A stretch of 58,396 nucleotides of DNA from Rhizobiaceae bacterium MnEN-MB40S (GTDB lineage: Bacteria > Pseudomonadota > Alphaproteobacteria > Rhizobiales > Rhizobiaceae), in NCBI GenBank assembly GCA_024343425.1, contig BRLC01000012.1, positions 1 to 58,396 of the forward strand, given 5' to 3'. A program made the translations under genes and the position numbers. Below are positions 53,460 through 58,396 of this stretch, one piece after another; position 1 is the stretch's first letter, and the number at the start of each line of letters is the position of its first letter. The notes beneath the pieces were generated by a model. The model did no database searches, was not told the origin of the DNA, and worked only from the letters and a program-made list of their open reading frames with translations.

Positions 53460-54634
53460 ACGATTCGTCTTTGCCCAGACCGGGAAAACCCCTCGGACAC
53501 TACGTCTCGACCGCCGAGTTCGACCCGTATTCGGTTGAGCAGCTCACGCCCGAACAGGAGAAGTATTTCTTCGCCTCGCAGCGTCAGCTCATCTGGTGGA
53601 AATTCAAGAAGCATCGCGTGGCCTACTGGTCGGCGCTCATTCTCCTGTTTTTCTATGTGGTCATCGCCTTCGCGGAGTTCATCGCGCCTTACGAGTTGAC
53701 GCGGCGCCATCAGGAATACATTTATGCGCCGCCTCAAGGCGTGCATTTCTTCAAGGATGGCGAGTTCGTCGGACCGTTTGTCTATCAGCGCATCCGCACG
53801 CTCGATATGGATCTCCTGAAGCGCAAGTACGCCGCCAATGAAGCCAAGACCTATCCCATAGGTTTTTTCTGTGACGGCGACGAGTACAAGCTGTGGGGAT
53901 TGATTCCGTCCAGCAAACATCTGTTCTGTGTGCGGGACGGAGGCACCTTGTTCCTGCTTGGAACGGACAGGCTCGGGCGTGACCTGTTCTCCCGAATAAT
54001 CTATGGCGCGCGCATATCGTTGACGATCGGTCTGATCGGCGTCGCAGTGAGTTTCATTCTCGGCATCTCGATCGGCGGTCTCGCCGGCTACTATGGCGGC
54101 TGGGTCGACAATATCGTCCAGCGGATGATCGAAGTGCTCCAATCCATACCCAGCATTCCCCTCTGGCTCGCGCTGGCGGCGATCATGCCGGTTACCTGGA
54201 GTCCGTTGCTCGTCTATTTTGGCATCACGATTATTCTTGGCCTGCTCGACTGGACAGGGATGGCCCGCGCGGTGCGCTCCAAGCTGCTTTCGCTCAGAGA
54301 AGAAGACTACGTCATGGCGGCGCAACTCATGGGCGCGAGGCCAAGTCGCATCATTGCGCGGCACTTGATCCCTGGTTTTATGAGCCACCTGATTGCGTCG
54401 GCCACGATCACCATTCCCACGATGATCCTGGGCGAAACGGCTCTCAGCTTCCTGGGTCTTGGCCTGCGGCCGCCGGTCACAAGCTGGGGCGTGCTTCTCA
54501 ACGAAGCGCAGAACATCAGCGTCGTCGTGCTCTATCCGTGGCTGATCCTGCCGGTTGTTCCGGTGATCGTCGTGATCCTTGCCTTCAACTTCATGGGCGA
54601 CGGCCTGCGCGACGCGGCCGATCCCTATCAGTAG
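53456..54634 (+). CDS. Oligopeptide-type ABC permease (DppC family) with large periplasmic insertion
   Basis: Second channel subunit, 392 residues. After a cytoplasmic N-terminal stretch of about 55 residues and the first membrane segment (about 58-78), there is an insertion of roughly 85 residues (YAPPQGVHFFKDGEFVGPFV to SSKHLFCVRDGGTLFLLGTD) before the GTDRLGRDLFSR motif, which normally follows within 30 residues. AAQLMGARPSRIIARHLIPG is the EAA loop. The insertion probably contacts the large binding protein. It ends 2 bases before a convergent glycosyltransferase gene. Confidence 0.93.
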   Translation: MNDSSLPRPGKPLGHYVSTAEFDPYSVEQLTPEQEKYFFASQRQLIWWKFKKHRVAYWSALILLFFYVVIAFAEFIAPYELTRRHQEYIYAPPQGVHFFKDGEFVGPFVYQRIRTLDMDLLKRKYAANEAKTYPIGFFCDGDEYKLWGLIPSSKHLFCVRDGGTLFLLGTDRLGRDLFSRIIYGARISLTIGLIGVAVSFILGISIGGLAGYYGGWVDNIVQRMIEVLQSIPSIPLWLALAAIMPVTWSPLLVYFGITIILGLLDWTGMARAVRSKLLSLREEDYVMAAQLMGARPSRIIARHLIPGFMSHLIASATITIPTMILGETALSFLGLGLRPPVTSWGVLLNEAQNISVVVLYPWLILPVVPVIVVILAFNFMGDGLRDAADPYQ

Positions 54635-54636
54635 AT

Positions 54637-55746
54637 CTATCCAAGCTCTCTGATTGCCTTGCCCAGAGTGGCCGCTGCGGCGGCCACGTCATGGCGCTCC
54701 CGCACATAGGCGGCTCCTGCATTGCCCAACGAACGCCGAAGAGACGGATCAGCCAGAAGACGGCGAAGCGCCGTCGCCATGTCATGGTTGTCCTTTGCAA
54801 GCAAACCGGTCTTTCCATCGTCGACCACGGCGGGAACGCCGGCGTTGTCGAGCGCGACGACAGGCGCGCCTCGCGATTGGGCTTCGAGATAGACCATTCC
54901 GATGGGCTCGCGAATGCCAGGCCACACAAAGACATCGGAGCGGTCCATCAAGTCGAACATCATTTGATGTTCGACATTCCCGAGCAGCTTCAGCCGCTCC
55001 GGCGCAATGAAGGAAAGCAGCTCCGCCACCGTGTCCCGCTCGGGACCGTCTCCGGCGACAACCAGGTTCCAGTTGTTATGGCCGATCTCCAACAGGGACG
55101 CGGCGATGGATTCATAGCAAAGGAGCTTCTTGCCGGGTCGCATCATACCGGCGGTCATCAGCACAGGGTCATCGTTTGCGAACAGGGGCGGGGATTGTGG
55201 CGCCTTGTCTGGTTGAGCCGACAGGTCGAGAAACGGCGATAGCCGCTTCGCAGACCGCATATCCGGCATAAAGCTTTCCAGATAGGCCCAGTCGCTGTCC
55301 TTCAATACGAAATTGATCGCGGCGGCCTTGACCGCTTCCTTTGTCGCCTGTCTGCCTTTTTCCCAATCTGCGTCACTGTCTTGAGCAGTACGTGCGGCTT
55401 CCGCAGTCGCATAGGGAACGCCGAATTCGCGTGTAAAATACGGTCCCAGCCAGTCGGGCGATTTGCAGTAGGGGTGATAGGTGAACCAGAGGTCAGGGCG
55501 CAGATGCGGGTCTTGTATCCAGCTTTCCTGAATACGCGCCCTTTCGGCCTCCACCTCGCTGTAACGTCGGGCGTAAAGATCGGGATCAACGCGCTTCTGA
55601 TAGCTCTTGACCTCGGATGCGAGCATCACGTCAAAGCCGGCCTTCGCAAGGGCGCGCATGAGCAGGCGCGCGATTTCCCGGTCTCCGGACGGATGCGGAT
55701 CATTTGGAGATTTCAGCGGCGCGTAAAAAGCGATCCTCTTGATCAT
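54637..55746 (-). CDS. GT4-type glycosyltransferase
   Basis: The 369-residue protein has the GT-B fold of family GT4. The C-terminal domain contains VAGDGPERDTVAELL, LGNVEHQMMFDLMDRSDVFV and the E-x7-E motif in REPIGMVYLEAQSRGAPVVA, which binds the sugar nucleotide phosphate. The N-terminal half (IAFYAPLKSPNDPHPSGDRE) binds the acceptor. It overlaps the MurG-like gene by ATGA, so the two act in one operon. Sugar and acceptor are not evident. Confidence 0.88.
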   Translation of the reverse strand: MIKRIAFYAPLKSPNDPHPSGDREIARLLMRALAKAGFDVMLASEVKSYQKRVDPDLYARRYSEVEAERARIQESWIQDPHLRPDLWFTYHPYCKSPDWLGPYFTREFGVPYATAEAARTAQDSDADWEKGRQATKEAVKAAAINFVLKDSDWAYLESFMPDMRSAKRLSPFLDLSAQPDKAPQSPPLFANDDPVLMTAGMMRPGKKLLCYESIAASLLEIGHNNWNLVVAGDGPERDTVAELLSFIAPERLKLLGNVEHQMMFDLMDRSDVFVWPGIREPIGMVYLEAQSRGAPVVALDNAGVPAVVDDGKTGLLAKDNHDMATALRRLLADPSLRRSLGNAGAAYVRERHDVAAAAATLGKAIRELG

Positions 55747-56912
55747 AGGTCGCTGCTCCCTGCAATCAGCCGGCTCAGTGTTTCGGCGGTTCTGGCTGCG
55801 CCGTCGGTCTCGATCGAACGCCAGTCGGGAGCCGGCTTCGCCATAACCCTGCGGATCGCTTCCGCCAGCATTGCGGGCGTCTTTTCCTCATGCCCTATCA
55901 TTTCGACGAGACCGCGTTGTGACAGCAGTTCCGCTCTGCGCAGCTGTTCGGTCTCCTTGTCATTCCATTGCGGCGCTATCACTGCGCGGCATCCTGCGGC
56001 CATCAAGTCGGCGACCGTGTTGTACCCGGCAAGGGATATCGACAGCTCAGCCTCCGACAGAACGGCGGGAAGATCCGGCAGGAAGGTGCGAAGCGTGACG
56101 TTTCCGCCCGTCGCCAGTTCGCCGAGGGCGTCGAATTCTTCCTGAGCCATATAAGGGCCCGTGCAGACGCACCATCGAGCGTCCTTGAGGTTCGTGCTCT
56201 CGCGAGCAAGAAGCGCGGCGCGAATGAGTTCACGGCCGAGCATCCCGCCGCCGGCCGTCACCACAACGTCGAAATGCATCTGCGGTTCGGTGTCCGGACT
56301 GATACGGGGCGTGACAATGCCTGTGTAATGAAGCTTGTCACAAATTTTGTCGACGAAAGGGAAGGTGGCTTCGAGAGGCGTAAGGCGCGCGTCGCCATGG
56401 ACAAGAACGCCGTCGAAGAATTGCTCGATGATATCCACCGTCTGCAAATCCTTTGAAGGCTTGTTGCCCTCCTGCAATATATCGCGGATCGAAGCGAGGA
56501 TGATCGGTCGTTTTGCAAGCGCGGATGCCGCTTCGAGGAAAGGCAGAAGTTCGAAATGCATCTGTCGGCGGCCGAAGGGAAACGCTTCGGTGATGATGAC
56601 GTCGGGTCCTGTGTCCTGGAGAAGTTGGAGCAGGGCGTCGCGACGCATGTCCTTGTATGCGTCGTCCGCCGGGCGTCCATCTGCGCTGAGCAGCCGCGTA
56701 TCATCCGCCGCAGCCCAGCGCAGCGAGGGCAGGTAGTGGATGTCGGCGCCGCAGGAAACCATGTCCGGCAGTTTTTCACCGCCGTGGGCGACGGTGACCT
56801 GAAATCCTGTCTCGACCAGTCTTTCGACAATGCGCATGGTCCTGAAGACGTGACCAACACCCAGAAGGTGCTGCACGTAGAACAGAACCCTATGCGTCGA
56901 CCGGGACGGCAT
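55743..56912 (-). CDS. MurG-like (GT28-type) glycosyltransferase
   Basis: The 389-residue protein has the N-terminal signature YVQHLLGVGHVFRTMRIVER and a GT28-like C-terminal part: VVTAGGGMLGRELIRAAL and LSISLAGYNTVADLMAAGCR with RAVIAPQWNDKETEQLRRAE. It is not MurG itself, since the order and flanks are wrong for the division cluster. It overlaps the upstream GT4 gene by 23 bases and the downstream one by four. A role in glycoconjugate or capsule assembly is inferred from neighbours. Confidence 0.86.
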   Translation of the reverse strand: MPSRSTHRVLFYVQHLLGVGHVFRTMRIVERLVETGFQVTVAHGGEKLPDMVSCGADIHYLPSLRWAAADDTRLLSADGRPADDAYKDMRRDALLQLLQDTGPDVIITEAFPFGRRQMHFELLPFLEAASALAKRPIILASIRDILQEGNKPSKDLQTVDIIEQFFDGVLVHGDARLTPLEATFPFVDKICDKLHYTGIVTPRISPDTEPQMHFDVVVTAGGGMLGRELIRAALLARESTNLKDARWCVCTGPYMAQEEFDALGELATGGNVTLRTFLPDLPAVLSEAELSISLAGYNTVADLMAAGCRAVIAPQWNDKETEQLRRAELLSQRGLVEMIGHEEKTPAMLAEAIRRVMAKPAPDWRSIETDGAARTAETLSRLIAGSSDL

Positions 56913-58155
56913 GTCGGTGCTTTTGCGGTTGGACGCCGCTTTCCTCGAAGAGCGTCACGAGATCGTCCATTGTGGACAAATGGTCAAAGCGCGTCCTTAC
57001 CCTGCGTTCGCCCCTTTGCGCCATTTCATCGCGAAGCCCGGGATTTGAAATCAATTCCGCCATAGCGTCGCGGAGACGCGCGACATCGTCCGGCGGCGTC
57101 AGCAGCCCGTTGACGCCGTCTTCCACGAGTTCGACGATTCCCGACACCGGCGTGGAAACGCAGGCAAGCCCCTGGCTCTGCGCCTCGATCAGCACATTGG
57201 GCAAGCCGTCGCGGTCCCCGTCGGCGGCGATCCTGCTCGGCAGCACGAAGAGATCGCTTTCACGGCAGGTTTCCAGAACGAATTCCTGCGGTTTGGCCCC
57301 GAGCATTTCAGCGCGTTCCCCAAGGCCGAGTTCACTGATCTGCTGGGCCAGCTTGTCTTTCAGTACGCCGCCGCCGATATGAGTCCAGCGCCAGTTGAGG
57401 TCCTTTGGCAATTGCGCAAGCGCAGCGATCAGGGTGTCCAGCCCTTTCTTCTCGACGGCTCTGCCGACTGTCAGGATGCGAACGGGGTCGTCGCCGGTTC
57501 CGTTCCGCGTGGACGCTGGTCGCTCGAAGTGGGGAAAGCGGGCAAGATCGAGCCCGTGATACACGAGGTGCACGCGGCCGGGATCGTTCGCCAGTGATTG
57601 CAGATGCTTGTGTCCAACAGACGTGCAGGTGACGCACCAGCTCATGTCCGCAAGTTTTTCGCTCAACTCCCAATCCGGCGATGTCCAGATGTCTTTGGCG
57701 TGGGCCGAGCAGCTCCAGTCAAGCCCGACCATCGTCCTGCAATAGCGCGCTACGGAACACGGCGTATGAATAAAATGCGCATAGATCCATGCCGTGCCCG
57801 TCGGCAGTTCGCGCGCCATGACGAGCGCTTGTCCAAACCGCCGCACGCGATTGCGCGTCGGGTCGCGCGCCAGATCCTTCAAAAACAGACGGAACGCCTG
57901 CAAGAATCCTGGTCGCCGCAGACTGCTTGCCAATCCCTTCAAGACGCGCACGGGCTCCTCGTGCAGATATTCAGGAAGATAATTGACCGGAGCCTTGATT
58001 TCCGAGTGGATCGGATGGCGCGCCTTGTCCGTCGGATGCCGAAGGGAAACTAAGTTGAGGCGAAAACCTGCGCGTTCAAGCGACAGCAGTTCCTGGGCAA
58101 TGAAGGATTCGGAGAGGCGTGGATAGCCTTTCAGAACCACCGCAATGGTTTGCAT
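56890..58155 (-). CDS. GT4-type glycosyltransferase (colanic-acid type)
   Basis: The 421-residue protein starts MQTIAVVLKGYPRLSESFIA, a typical opening of WcaL/AmsK-type enzymes. The acceptor domain has HFIHTPCSVARYCRTMVGLD and AHAKDIWTSP; the donor domain has LTVGRAVEKKGLDTLIAALA and the motif DGDRDGLPNVLIEAQSQGLA with its two glutamates. The start overlaps by one base the stop of the partial gene upstream. The pathway is unknown. Confidence 0.9.
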   Translation of the reverse strand: MQTIAVVLKGYPRLSESFIAQELLSLERAGFRLNLVSLRHPTDKARHPIHSEIKAPVNYLPEYLHEEPVRVLKGLASSLRRPGFLQAFRLFLKDLARDPTRNRVRRFGQALVMARELPTGTAWIYAHFIHTPCSVARYCRTMVGLDWSCSAHAKDIWTSPDWELSEKLADMSWCVTCTSVGHKHLQSLANDPGRVHLVYHGLDLARFPHFERPASTRNGTGDDPVRILTVGRAVEKKGLDTLIAALAQLPKDLNWRWTHIGGGVLKDKLAQQISELGLGERAEMLGAKPQEFVLETCRESDLFVLPSRIAADGDRDGLPNVLIEAQSQGLACVSTPVSGIVELVEDGVNGLLTPPDDVARLRDAMAELISNPGLRDEMAQRGERRVRTRFDHLSTMDDLVTLFEESGVQPQKHRHAVPVDA

Positions 58156-58396
58156 TATCTCTCGGCCCTGGCGAGTTGGACGGATTGCTCGTTACGGTCC
58201 TGCAGGATCGTTTCGACGGCGTCGCCGATGCGTTCGAGGCCATGGGCGTCAATGTCGGCGCCAACCGGTTCGTCGTCGGCGATGAGCGCGCGGATCGCCG
58301 ATGCAAAATCAAGCGGCCGCGAGGCGACGGCCTCCGGCGCCATGCGGCACCAGCCGAGTTCCGCCGCCCGGCTCGCCCGGATATATTGCTCAAGAC
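58155..58396 (-). CDS. C-terminal end of a probable MurG-like glycosyltransferase (5' part outside window)
   Basis: The frame is open from the window edge to TAA at 58155-58157, 79 full codons. LEQYIRASRAAELGWCRMAP resembles the end of MurG-like glycosyltransferases, where an RA-x-R-A-x-ELG stretch precedes the last helices; the remainder (IRALIADDEPVGADIDAHGL) is poorly conserved. The stop overlaps the next ATG (TAATG), which supports cotranscription. The assignment is tentative because the catalytic part is missing. Confidence 0.55.
   Translation of the reverse strand, partial: LEQYIRASRAAELGWCRMAPEAVASRPLDFASAIRALIADDEPVGADIDAHGLERIGDAVETILQDRNEQSVQLARAER

Overview
The window is a continuous stretch of an alphaproteobacterial chromosome, most likely Hyphomicrobiales (Rhizobiales) or a close relative. 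The reasons are the order tuf-S10-spc-secY-adk-alpha with no rpsD between rpsK and rpoA and no rpmJ after secY, a Do-type protease and rarA directly after rplQ, the PccB and Atp12-family genes, and the GC-rich codon use. I saw no tRNA, rRNA, insertion sequence, phage gene or CRISPR array.

Region 1 (1-15074) is translation and secretion: the end of tuf, the S10/spc ribosomal protein genes, secY-adk, then rpsM-rpsK-rpoA-rplQ, closed by a strong intrinsic terminator. The spacers of the alpha part are rich in repeats and stem-loops. Region 2 (15075-24206) is housekeeping: a Do-like periplasmic protease behind a TATAAT box and a nested hairpin, rarA, a ketopantoate-reductase-like gene, crcB behind three spaced repeats, then rluC, a HAD phosphatase, an ATP12-type chaperone and pccB, ending with a convergent DUF4864 gene.

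Region 3 (24207-30036) is a peptide/opine-type ABC importer: two permeases and a fused double ATPase on the plus strand, facing a Tat-dependent binding protein on the minus strand, with hairpin terminators between them. Region 4 (30199-45456, minus strand) looks like one long catabolic operon. It runs from a TetR regulator through an ACAD10/11-like acyl-CoA dehydrogenase, two MDR oxidoreductases, a Liv-type ABC transporter with a long-chain-type acyl-CoA synthetase among its genes, a FadB-like fusion enzyme and a pair of acyl-CoA dehydrogenases. The set would import a carboxylic acid, activate it to the CoA thioester and start beta-oxidation. No thiolase is present.

Region 5 (45469-54634, plus strand) is the most unusual. 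Divergent from the TetR gene, across a shared spacer with an operator-like dyad, lies a short-chain-dehydrogenase relative with the sequence marks of a halohydrin dehalogenase. It is followed by a CmcH/NodU-family O-carbamoyltransferase, a histidine phosphatase and a second fused-ATPase oligopeptide-type ABC transporter with a very large binding protein. Nothing in the window shows what compound this set handles.

Region 6 (54637-58396, minus strand) is a tight run of glycosyltransferases (GT4, MurG-like, GT4, and the end of another probably MurG-like one), the edge of a surface-polysaccharide or glycoconjugate locus.
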